From a virus, in IMG/VR virus record IMGVR_UViG_3300027980_000517, positions 1 to 28,168 of that record: a stretch of DNA of 28,168 nucleotides, one strand, 5' to 3'. The translations under genes and the position numbers were made by a program. Positions 15,769-22,172 of this stretch are shown here, one piece after another. Under the pieces are notes generated by a model. It saw only the letters and a program-made list of their open reading frames with translations, was not told the DNA's origin and did no database searches. Positions within the stretch are counted from its first letter, which is position 1; each line of letters begins with the position of its first letter.

Positions 15769-15774
15769 TACGTT
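15769..15774 (+). promoter_or_regulatory. possible -10 element (TACGTT) for leaderless endolysin gene
   Basis: TACGTT ends 6 nt before the ATG at 15781, the third instance of this spacing in the late region. No ribosome binding site or -35 box is seen. It could give the lysis genes a separate promoter. Confidence 0.3.
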
Positions 15775-15780
15775 CGGCCC

Positions 15781-16725
15781 ATGAAAGCCGACTTCTCACG
15801 CGCGCACGCACTCCTCACGCTTGCCTCTCTGCCCGACCGAGGCGCGTTCAGTGACGACATCCGCGCACTGCAACGCGTGCTCGTCGACAGCGGGTACGAC
15901 CTCGGCATCGCGGGTATCGATGGCCACTACGGCGACCGCACGATGTGGGCGCACACCCGCGCGCTGTGGTCGCATCTCGGTGGCCGTGTCTGGGTCTTCA
16001 CGCAGTCGACCGGGCCGTCCGATGCCGCGGCGCTGGCCTCCACGTTGCGTGAGACCGGTGCCACCGACGTCTGCATCTTCGTCGACTCGCTCGACGCGCC
16101 TCTCAAGCCGCGGTGGTCTTCGGCCGAGGTCGAGCCGTGGGTTCGCGAGCTCCGCGAGCTCGCCGGCGTGCACGTCCATTTCATGTGGGCGCCGGTGGCC
16201 TCGCAATACGGCGTCGAGCGTCTGCGCGAGCTGCTGCAGCAGTACCGACACATCGTGCAGCCGGACGAGACGGTCATCCTCGACGTCGAAGAGAACTGGA
16301 CGAAGTCCGGCAGCCAGCACGCGGTGTGGGCCGACCACGTCCGCGTGATGATGAGCACCCTGCACGGCACGCGGTGGGGCGTCACGGCGATCCCCTACCT
16401 GCCCACCCGCGCGGCCCTGCTGGCCGACGTGGCGCCGGTCGTCATCCCGCAGACGTATGCGCGGCAGTACGGCAGCGCCGAGCACCAGCCCCACTACGAG
16501 CCCGGCACCATCCACCAGACCGCCGCCGACCGCTACCGGATGGAGGGTCGGCGCGTCGTGTGGGGAGCCGCGGCCTACGCGCAGCGCGAGCACGACGTGC
16601 AGCGCTCGATGGCCGCCATCCTGCGACAGGGTGGGCGAGAGGTCGCCATCTGGTCGTCGGCGTGGCTCGCCCGATACCCGCACATCCGCGCCCGATTCCG
16701 TGCGCTGTCCGAGCGCCCGACCTGA
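15781..16725 (+). CDS. endolysin: peptidoglycan-binding domain plus TIM-barrel-like hydrolase
   Basis: The ATG at 15781 gives 314 residues; a GTG at 15751 would add ten Arg-rich residues and is not favoured. Residues ~22-62 resemble a peptidoglycan-binding unit (I-R-A-L-Q-R-V-L-V-D-S-G, then D-G-H-Y-G-D-R-T). Residues ~70-310 look like a TIM-barrel lysin related to GH25/DUF1906-type proteins. Strands include V-C-I-F-V-D-S (98-103), V-H-F-M-W-A-P and V-I-L-D-V-E-E-N-W (165-173). Asp168 and Glu170/Glu171 are catalytic candidates. There is no signal peptide, so export would need a holin. It opens a lysis cassette with the small genes that follow. The substrate bond is not certain. Confidence 0.65.
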   Translation: MKADFSRAHALLTLASLPDRGAFSDDIRALQRVLVDSGYDLGIAGIDGHYGDRTMWAHTRALWSHLGGRVWVFTQSTGPSDAAALASTLRETGATDVCIFVDSLDAPLKPRWSSAEVEPWVRELRELAGVHVHFMWAPVASQYGVERLRELLQQYRHIVQPDETVILDVEENWTKSGSQHAVWADHVRVMMSTLHGTRWGVTAIPYLPTRAALLADVAPVVIPQTYARQYGSAEHQPHYEPGTIHQTAADRYRMEGRRVVWGAAAYAQREHDVQRSMAAILRQGGREVAIWSSAWLARYPHIRARFRALSERPT

Positions 16726-16737
16726 TCCGGAGCTGAC

Positions 16738-16929
16738 ATGCCGATCCTTCGATTCTTCACCTACGAGCACCTCCCCCCGCACCTCGCCAAGATCTCGCGC
16801 CCGTTCTGCGAGCTCGCCCACCAGCTCGCGGAGACGCTCGAGCCGAGCGCAGAAACATCCACCGCGCTGCGCAAGCTGCTCGAGTCGAAGGACGCCGCGG
16901 TTCGAGCCGCACTGCCCGCGCCCGACTGA
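16738..16929 (+). CDS. small Acb2/Tad1-like hairpin protein, candidate anti-CBASS sponge
   Basis: The protein has 63 residues, with GGAGCTGAC before the ATG as a good ribosome binding site. The sequence runs F-F-T-Y-E-H-L-P-P-H-L (6-16), S-R-P-F-C-E-L-A (20-27), then A-L-R-K-L-L-E-S-K-D-A-A-V-R-A (43-57). This 'YeHLP.hL...s.pf..lA......E...aLRkLLeaKDAAVRA' pattern is a widespread small phage protein family. I recall it being grouped with the Acb2/Tad1 hairpin domain. Acb2 proteins form hexamers that sequester the cyclic nucleotides used by CBASS. The family resemblance is read from sequence; the sponge activity is inference. It sits between endolysin and membrane protein genes, so a lysis-linked role is an alternative. 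Confidence 0.6.
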   Translation: MPILRFFTYEHLPPHLAKISRPFCELAHQLAETLEPSAETSTALRKLLESKDAAVRAALPAPD

Positions 16930-16959
16930 TCCTCGCCCCCTCCCCCACCGGAACGACCC

Positions 16960-17643
16960 ATGCCCTACCTCAACCGCAACATCCTCTGGGCCGCGCTGCT
17001 CGCCGGTCTCCTCGCCCTCGGCGCCTTCGCCCTCACACTGGTTACCGGCGAGACCGCAACCGACGCCGTGTGGCGCGCGCTCGCCGGCGCACTCGCGGGC
17101 CCCGTGCTCGTCGCCGTGCGCCGCGTGCTCATGGCGGACTGGGATGGCGACGGCACGCCGAACATCCTCGATCGGACTCCCGGATCGCCGCCCGGGTCGA
17201 CGAGCGCGAAGCACCTGCGCGACACTACAGGACACAGCCTCGTGCTCGGCTTCGCGTGCCTGCTGCTGCTCACCGTCGTGGCGCTGCCGATGTTGATGGC
17301 CTGTGGCGGCGGGCAGTCCTCGCCGACCTACGAGCCGCAGAGCGCGTCGATCGAGGGTGAGTTCGTGTTCGCTGGCGACGTCGAGTGGTCGGCAGGCGAC
17401 GGCGTCGAGGGCGCGTGGGACGCCGACGGTGACATCGTCGGCGTCTACGCCTCCGAACTCTGCCTCGCGCCGGGTATCTGCCAGCCCGTCGACACCACCT
17501 CGCGCATCTCCGCCGGCGTCGATGTCAGCGGCGGCCGGTCCCTCGTCTGGACGATCTGCCACTCCGTGCCCCTGATGCCCGACCTGCAGTGCCACGAGGT
17601 ACTCACCGCGGGCACCATCACCGACGCGCCGCTCCAGCCCTAG
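16960..17643 (+). CDS. multi-helix membrane protein with internal lipobox, putative holin/spanin-type
   Basis: The product has 227 residues. Hydrophobic helices lie at ~8-29 and ~38-56, followed by an acidic D-W-D-G-D-G-T-P-N-I-L-D segment (60-71) like a thrombospondin type 3 or dockerin-like calcium loop. A third hydrophobic stretch at ~93-114 ends in L-M-A-C-G-G-G, a textbook lipobox placed in the interior (Cys115). The last ~110 residues have no helix but four cysteines and look exported. The N-terminal half resembles a two-helix holin and the C-terminal half a lipoprotein such as an outer-membrane spanin. An internal GTG at 17242 could start a separate lipoprotein. Neighbouring endolysin and coiled-coil genes support a lysis role. 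Confidence 0.5.
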   Translation: MPYLNRNILWAALLAGLLALGAFALTLVTGETATDAVWRALAGALAGPVLVAVRRVLMADWDGDGTPNILDRTPGSPPGSTSAKHLRDTTGHSLVLGFACLLLLTVVALPMLMACGGGQSSPTYEPQSASIEGEFVFAGDVEWSAGDGVEGAWDADGDIVGVYASELCLAPGICQPVDTTSRISAGVDVSGGRSLVWTICHSVPLMPDLQCHEVLTAGTITDAPLQP

Positions 17644-17650
17644 GCACGCC

Positions 17651-17971
17651 ATGAACGTCGACGCACTGACCCTGTCCATGCCGCAGTTCTTCGCCGCCGT
17701 GTCCGTGCTGGGCACGGTACTCGGCTCGGCGGCATGGCTCATCTGGACGGCCGCCGCGAAGCGACTCGACGAAGTCGAGAAGGCGCAGCGCCAGCGGGAC
17801 GCTCGTGTCGTGGCGGTCATCGAGGGGGTGCGCGACAAGCTCAACGAGCTGCAGCTCGAGCTTCGGACGGACTACGCCACGCGGGCCGCGCACGAACGCC
17901 TCGCCGAGATCGTGCAGGATCACGCTGTACGGCTGACCCGGCTCGAGACCACGGCCGAGGCGGAGAGGTAG
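17651..17971 (+). CDS. small membrane-anchored coiled-coil protein, i-spanin/holin-like
   Basis: This 106-residue protein starts 8 nt after the previous stop, with AGGCACGCC as ribosome binding site. Residues ~12-33 are one transmembrane helix (F-F-A-A-V-S-V-L-G-T-V-L-G-S-A-A-W-L-I-W). The rest (~36-104) is a charged heptad-like helix, such as R-L-D-E-V-E-K-A-Q-R-Q-R-D, ending R-L-T-R-L-E-T-T-A-E. One helix plus a coiled coil fits an inner-membrane spanin, or a DUF2730-like small phage membrane protein. It is the last recognised + strand late gene. The following 230 nt up to the convergent regulator gene hold no convincing gene or terminator. Confidence 0.55.
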   Translation: MNVDALTLSMPQFFAAVSVLGTVLGSAAWLIWTAAAKRLDEVEKAQRQRDARVVAVIEGVRDKLNELQLELRTDYATRAAHERLAEIVQDHAVRLTRLETTAEAER

Positions 17972-18202
17972 ACCCGTTCGTGTCGTCCTGCCCCTGCGCC
18001 CAGGCCTGCACGAACCCCTACACGCCGCCGAAACGCAGAAGCGCCGGCGACGTGAGGGCAGGCTCACCCGGGGTTGAGTCAATCGTGGGCTACTACTGCC
18101 TCGCCAGCCTCCGCCGTGGTACCGCAGAGCTACAGAACCGCGGCCGGCAGATGTTCCAGGACTGGCGTCGCTGACTGGAATTCATGTCGAGCAGCGAACG
18201 GG

Positions 18203-18421
18203 TCATGAGGTGACCTCGTCCGCAGATTCGAAGCGTTCTTCCGATTGAGTGGAGCCGCTGACGATCGGGCTCTCCACTGCATTGCCGAGCACATCCATGA
18301 CTTCGTTCGTCACGATGAACTGGATGTATTGCGCCGGAGTCATGCGCAGACGCGCCGCCGCTTCTGCAAGGGCGGACACGACGTGCCTGGGCAGCGTGAC
18401 GGTGAAGGATTGTCCCCTCAT
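18203..18421 (-). CDS. small ribbon-helix-helix type regulator
   Basis: The ATG at 18421 is chosen because GGAGGGATCC lies shortly upstream; the open frame extends further, but that part is not protein-like. The 72-residue product begins with a strand F-T-V-T-L-P (6-11), then two helices: H-V-V-S-A-L-A-E-A-A-A-R-L-R and A-Q-Y-I-Q-F-I-V-T-N-E-V. This strand-helix-helix order is typical of CopG/Arc-like repressors, which bind DNA as dimers. The C-terminal 25 residues are acidic and disordered. It lies downstream of the tandem-HTH gene on the same strand and is convergent with the late operon. The target is unknown; autoregulation or control of late genes is possible. Confidence 0.55.
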   Translation of the reverse strand: MRGQSFTVTLPRHVVSALAEAAARLRMTPAQYIQFIVTNEVMDVLGNAVESPIVSGSTQSEERFESADEVTS

Positions 18422-18547
18422 TTGAGGATCCCTCCGACTCGGACTGGAACGCGCGTCACCCGGAAGTAACGTGCGCGGTTTGTGGTGCCATTCGTAGGCG
18501 AAGGTACCACCGTCACCTACAGAGATCCACACCGTATCCAATCGGCG

Positions 18548-19291
18548 TCACGCTGCGTCTTCTTCGCTCCCGTAGATCTCGCGCAGCAACAGGCTGCTGA
18601 ACCGACGGAGTCGCCGGCACTCGATGGTGTCGTCTTCCTCGAGCTCCTCGAGGACGCCGATGATCATCCGCAGGTGGTCGCGCCCCTCGCCCTCGTCCGG
18701 CAGCACCATCACGGTGTCCGCGTCGGCCTCGTCGAGCGACTCACTGTCGAAGCGGACCGAGAGCGCGCCCTGCACCAGCAGATCCCGCCACACCGCCGGC
18801 GGCATCATCTCGGCGACGGTGAACCCGAGCTCGCGGGCGATGCGGAACCAGATGCCATCCTTGCCCTTGCGCAGGTCGTAGATCTGCTGGGCCTTCCAGG
18901 CGTTGAGCTTGCGCAGCTTGTCTCGCTCCTTGCGGACCTCTTCGAGCTTCTGCTCGGCGTACACCGCACGCTCGGCGAGGCGTCGATCCGTGGCCGCCTG
19001 CTTGAGCCGCGCCGTGACCTGCAGTTCGGCGTCACGTACCCAGCGCGTCACCGTCGCGCGGCCGACCTCGAGGCGGACGGCGACGTCGCTCGGCGACATG
19101 CCTTCGCGCACCAGCTCAAGCGCGCGGATCCGCAGCCGACCCATGCGGTCGGAAGGCGACTCGGCGCCGGCGGCGCGAATCCATGCGTGGACTGTCTGCC
19201 TCCGGACGCCGACCGCGGCAGCCGTCTTCACCACCGACGCGCCGTCGGCGACCATCTCCAGTGCTCGAACCCTCTTGCTGTCAGCCGCCAT
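18548..19291 (-). CDS. tandem helix-turn-helix DNA-binding protein with coiled coil
   Basis: The product has 247 residues. Two homeodomain-like HTH units follow each other: A-D-G-A-S-V-V-K-T-A-A-A-V-G-V with T-V-H-A-W-I (about 15-38), and E-G-M-S-P-S-D-V-A-V-R-L-E-V-G with T-V-T-R-W-V (about 63-88). A long charged helix (about 93-140, rich in Glu, Lys, Arg) looks like a coiled coil for oligomerisation. The acidic C-terminal third ends E-E-D-A-A. Such a layout occurs in transposase-like regulators and in some terminase small subunits. Its orientation, opposite to the late genes and beside regulators, favours a regulator. Two inverted repeats lie just upstream (19319-19336 and 19350-19362). The family was not firmly recognised. 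Confidence 0.6.
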   Translation of the reverse strand: MAADSKRVRALEMVADGASVVKTAAAVGVRRQTVHAWIRAAGAESPSDRMGRLRIRALELVREGMSPSDVAVRLEVGRATVTRWVRDAELQVTARLKQAATDRRLAERAVYAEQKLEEVRKERDKLRKLNAWKAQQIYDLRKGKDGIWFRIARELGFTVAEMMPPAVWRDLLVQGALSVRFDSESLDEADADTVMVLPDEGEGRDHLRMIIGVLEELEEDDTIECRRLRRFSSLLLREIYGSEEDAA

Positions 19292-19318
19292 GCTGCCCCG
19301 CGTGGCTGTAGGTTACGG

Positions 19319-19336
19319 TTGAGCCTCGCGACTCAA
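19319..19336. repeat. inverted repeat, possible operator
   Basis: TTGAG and CTCAA are perfect arms around an 8-nt centre containing the palindrome TCGCGA. The element lies 28 nt upstream of the tandem-HTH gene start. The minus-strand TTGAGT could also serve as part of a -35 box. Confidence 0.4.
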
Positions 19337-19349
19337 GTGTCATGCGGGC

Positions 19350-19362
19350 AGCGTACCACGCT
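19350..19362. repeat. inverted repeat, possible operator
   Basis: AGCGT-ACC-ACGCT is a perfect 13-bp inverted repeat 59 nt upstream of the tandem-HTH gene, between that gene and the end of the XRE-ImmA gene. Its closeness to the first repeat suggests a compact control region. Confidence 0.35.
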
Positions 19363-19435
19363 CAAAAAGGCACGAACAGCAGGAAGTTGCGGATCAACTG
19401 GATTTTTGTTCAGTCGGCTTCTGTGCACGTAGACG

Positions 19436-20575
19436 CTATCGGTTTCCAGAGGACCGCCCGCCTTCAATCACGTCGAATCGAGGCCTGGTCGGAGCGCTCG
19501 GCTCTGGCTCCAGCATGTGGCCCGGAAGGTGGTGTCGATATCGTTCGCGGAATGACGCGGGACGAACGCCGACGACACGAGAGAGCGTGTCGACGTGGTA
19601 CCCCTGTGACTTCACGAAATCGAAGAGTCGCCGCAGCACGGTCCCTGATTCGCGCGCCGGCTGGTCCGGTTCGTTTCGACCCCACCTGATTTGAATCTGC
19701 TTCATGAACTGGGACACCTCGTCCCGCTCCAATAGTCCGACGTCTCTCGCGCGATAGACCCCGGCCCGAAGCGAGATCCCGTACTCGGTCTTGGCGAGGC
19801 GCAGAGTACGAAGTGAGACCCTACCGAGCACAGCCTCTACCTCTTCGGCCGGGAACAGCAGTTCCGCTGCGAACGCGTTGGCTTCATCTTCGAGTACCGA
19901 CTCGTCGACGTATGCCGGATGCAGCAGGGAATGCATCAGGAGGTGACCAAGCTCGTGCGCGATAGTGAAGCGGGATCTGTCTGGGGGGAGCGTCGACGAT
20001 ACGAAGATCAGCGGCGGGGAGCCTGCAGGGCTCGAGAGGCTCATGCCGGACACGCCCGCGGGGATCTTATCCGTCGTGACCACAACTGCGCCTGCGCGCT
20101 CCGCGACTGATGTTACGGAGCGTATCGGCCCGCTCGGCAACTCAAGCCGGCGGCGCAAGGTGGAGGCAAACTCCATCGCCGACGCGCCTTCTCGCGCGGC
20201 GAAGTCGTGCACGTTTGGGGCGCTCTGTAGGTCGACGAGGTCGAAGATTCGCCGAAGGTCATTCACGATGAAGCAGTACTCGGCCTCCCATCGGTTCAGA
20301 TCGCCTCGGCGAGCCTTCTTGAGCTTCCGGAAGTTCGCGAGCCCTGGGAGTCCGTACCAGTTGAACTCCATCCGAAGGAACTCGGGCTCAACGCCCAATG
20401 CTTCGCACAGTCGATCCGCAGTGTCCGCCTCCGTCGTCCCGCCAAGATTCTCCCATTGAGAGACTCGCGGCTGGGTCACATTGATCTTGGCCGCCAGACC
20501 TTTCTGAGACAGGCCCAAAGCCAGTCGGGCTCTGCGAATGTTCTCGCCACGGAGCTCAACCACCAGCTTCCTCAT
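19436..20575 (-). CDS. XRE-family HTH fused to ImmA/IrrE metallopeptidase
   Basis: The ATG at 20575 gives 379 residues. Residues ~8-62 form an XRE/Cro HTH (N-I-R-R-A-R-L-A-L-G-L-S-Q, then V-T-Q-P-R-V-S-Q-W-E). Residues ~150-250 carry the zinc peptidase: F-T-I-A-H-E-L-G-H with His207, Glu208 and His211, followed by E-D-E-A-N-A-F-A-A-E-L-L, giving the third-ligand glutamate around 229-231. These fusions act as phage regulators or as antitoxin-like sensors inactivated by proteolysis. The C-terminal ~100 residues end in a basic, disordered tail. The upstream gene overlaps it by 20 nt, so the two are translationally coupled. Base composition is lower in GC than the backbone (20221-20280 counts 53% G+C). 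Confidence 0.85.
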   Translation of the reverse strand: MRKLVVELRGENIRRARLALGLSQKGLAAKINVTQPRVSQWENLGGTTEADTADRLCEALGVEPEFLRMEFNWYGLPGLANFRKLKKARRGDLNRWEAEYCFIVNDLRRIFDLVDLQSAPNVHDFAAREGASAMEFASTLRRRLELPSGPIRSVTSVAERAGAVVVTTDKIPAGVSGMSLSSPAGSPPLIFVSSTLPPDRSRFTIAHELGHLLMHSLLHPAYVDESVLEDEANAFAAELLFPAEEVEAVLGRVSLRTLRLAKTEYGISLRAGVYRARDVGLLERDEVSQFMKQIQIRWGRNEPDQPARESGTVLRRLFDFVKSQGYHVDTLSRVVGVRPASFRERYRHHLPGHMLEPEPSAPTRPRFDVIEGGRSSGNR

Positions 20576-21221
20576 GTTCGGTGTTCCGCTGGGTTGCTGG
20601 ACCGAAGGTCCATCCACTTGCTTCGTCTTCAGCTGCGTTCGTTGAGGCGACCCGAACCGGGCGTTCCTCGATTTCGCCGGAGAACTGAATCTCCGGCCAC
20701 ACGGCCGTCTCGACGATTCCGTTCGCGTCGAGAAGCGAAAGGTCCCACGCACCGCTGGGCAGGCGAACGCCAACGTGCCACAGCAGCCACACCACCGAGA
20801 CTTCGCCGATGTCGAGTGTCATCTGGCCCGTCTCGACGATGTCACGCCCTCGATCGCTGATCGGCGGATTGGCAGGGCGTCCCTCACCGTCCGATCTCCG
20901 AAGTCGAATGACGAACTCACCGTCGATGAGGAAGTCGACGGAGCAGTGCGATCCGATGACCGAACACCCCTTCCACCCGAGCTCGTCCAGTTCGTGCCGA
21001 AGCTGATCGCAATACAACGCCCACAGGGTCGTGCCGTGGCGAGGGACCGTCGCCTGTGCAAGTTCAACTCGCAAGCCCCGGAGCGCGCGCGCCAATGCCA
21101 ACCGAAGCTCCCTCTGCCGAGTCGGCCCGAGCCGGTCTACGACATAGGACAGAGAGAGAATGGGTTCTGCTGAGCGTAGTAGTGCCACGAGTTCCCTTGG
21201 GTGCGTGGGAGTACCCAACAT
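20556..21221 (-). CDS. unknown partner gene coupled to XRE-ImmA
   Basis: The product has 221 residues if it starts at ATG 21221; an ATG at 21287 would add 22 residues across the AT-rich repeat region and is less favoured. No family is recognised. Visible parts are an N-terminal helical half (R-Q-R-E-L-R-L-A-L-A-R-A-L-R), and a central C-S-V-D-F-L-I-D-G-E-F-V-I-R-L-R-R-S strand region that resembles a nuclease-like or binding core only loosely. A beta-rich C-terminal half follows (L-P-S-G-A-W-D-L-S-L-L-D). It overlaps the XRE-ImmA start by 20 nt. Pairing with XRE-ImmA suggests an effector or toxin held in check by the peptidase protein, but this is inference. GC content is lower than in the late genes. 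Confidence 0.6.
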   Translation of the reverse strand: MLGTPTHPRELVALLRSAEPILSLSYVVDRLGPTRQRELRLALARALRGLRVELAQATVPRHGTTLWALYCDQLRHELDELGWKGCSVIGSHCSVDFLIDGEFVIRLRRSDGEGRPANPPISDRGRDIVETGQMTLDIGEVSVVWLLWHVGVRLPSGAWDLSLLDANGIVETAVWPEIQFSGEIEERPVRVASTNAAEDEASGWTFGPATQRNTEHEEAGG

Positions 21222-21245
21222 CTCCAGGTGCGGCACGCACGTCAA

Positions 21246-21269
21246 CCAGGAATATAACCAAAAATATAA
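21246..21269. repeat. tandem 12-bp direct repeat in AT-rich promoter region
   Basis: CCAGGAATATAA and CCAAAAATATAA lie head to tail and match at 10 of 12 positions. They form the most AT-rich stretch of the window and sit 25 nt upstream of the partner gene start. On the minus strand each contains TTATAT, so a -10 box and an operator for the XRE protein may overlap here. Confidence 0.5.
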
Positions 21270-21295
21270 ACGGCGCTTCTCGAGCATCTGTCGCC

Positions 21296-21622
21296 CTATG
21301 CTGCCGACGCGGCGGCATCGACCAGCTCGGTGAGAGCGAGGCAGCGATCGAGGACACGACGCCACGCGTCGTCGCGGTTGTGGCGGTCGCTCGCACGCTC
21401 GCTGACCCGTCGCAGGGCGCAACAGGCCGCGTCCGGCGTCGTCCCGTAGGCGTACTGCCACGCGAGATGGCCGTTCGCGACCTGTGCGCGGTAGGCGAGG
21501 GGGTCGCCGGCCTTGTGCGTCCGAACGACACTGAGTGTCCATCCGTCGACGCGGCGGCACCAGTGCGAGTCGGCAAGGACGCAGGGTAGGCGGCCGAACG
21601 GGGTATCGAGTGGGGCGCTCAC
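21296..21622 (-). CDS. small hypothetical protein of the early operon
   Basis: A GTG start at 21622 with GAGG 6 nt upstream gives 108 residues. The protein contains W-T-L-S-V-V-R-T-H, then Y-R-A-Q-V-A-N-G-H-L-A-W-Q-Y-A-Y-G. This strand-turn-strand pattern is followed by a helical C-terminal half (A-C-C-A-L-R-R-V-S-E-R-A). No family was recognised. It resembles small early phage proteins that pair with the unknown gene at 23500-24159, which also has an 'F-T-V-R-Y-C-G-D-E-V' strand-turn segment. It lies downstream of ssb and probably ends the early transcript. Confidence 0.5.
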   Translation of the reverse strand: MSAPLDTPFGRLPCVLADSHWCRRVDGWTLSVVRTHKAGDPLAYRAQVANGHLAWQYAYGTTPDAACCALRRVSERASDRHNRDDAWRRVLDRCLALTELVDAAASAA

Positions 21623-21683
21623 GGGTGGCCTCGGGATCAGTCGGTTGCGGTTGATTCGTGGATCTCTACCGGTGGTGGTTGAT

Positions 21684-22154
21684 TCAGAACGGGATGTCGT
21701 CGTCGCTGAACCCGTCGTCCGTGCGCCCGCTGTGCGTCGTCGGCCGTTGGACCTCACCCGCCGGCGGCGGCCCCGGGTCATTGTACCGGCCCCCTCCGCT
21801 GCTCGAGCCGCGCGACGCGCCGTCACCGCCCGACAGGAACTGCACGACCTGCGCGACGATCTCGGTCGTGAACCGCTTGTTGCCGTCCCGGTCGGTCCAG
21901 TCGCGGGTCTGCAACCGTCCCTCGACGTACACCTGCCGACCCTTCGAAAGGTACCGCGCCGCGTTCTCGGCCTGACGACCCCAGACGACGACGCGGTGCC
22001 ACTCGGTGCGTTCCTGCCACTCTCCCGACTTGTCCTTGAACCTCTCATTGGTCGCGATGGCGAGCTCGCAAACGGCGTTGCCGCTCTGGGTGTGCTTGAG
22101 CTCGATGTCTCGGCCGATGTTGCCGAGGATGATGGCCTTGTTCACGGATGCCAT
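21684..22154 (-). CDS. ssb: single-stranded DNA-binding protein
   Basis: The 156-residue product has the classic SSB order: [12 protein letters not shown] (5-16), the OB-fold core [13 protein letters not shown] (52-64), and [14 protein letters not shown] (71-84). A Gly/Ser/Pro-rich disordered linker follows. It ends D-D-D-I-P-F, the acidic tip that recruits repair and replication partners. A GGAG precedes the ATG by 4 nt. It belongs to the leftward early operon with RecT, which acts on SSB-coated DNA. Length is normal for phage and bacterial SSBs. Confidence 0.95.
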   Translation of the reverse strand: MASVNKAIILGNIGRDIELKHTQSGNAVCELAIATNERFKDKSGEWQERTEWHRVVVWGRQAENAARYLSKGRQVYVEGRLQTRDWTDRDGNKRFTTEIVAQVVQFLSGGDGASRGSSSGGGRYNDPGPPPAGEVQRPTTHSGRTDDGFSDDDIPF

Positions 22155-22172
22155 GGGTCTCCTTCTGGTCGC

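Noticed and set aside
15796-17844. Long minus-strand open frame (682 codons) across endolysin and lysis genes
   Set aside because: Low-complexity Arg/Gly/Val/Asp composition typical of the antisense of GC-rich genes; it would overlap four supported genes.
18051-18074. GTGAG/CTCAC inverted repeat as a late-operon terminator
   Set aside because: Arms of only 5 bp with no T tract downstream; it cannot be called a terminator.
17980-18174. 64-codon GTG frame after the coiled-coil gene, with a Cys-rich start
   Set aside because: No ribosome binding site, no signal or membrane segment, and no recognised family; possible but not supported enough to annotate.
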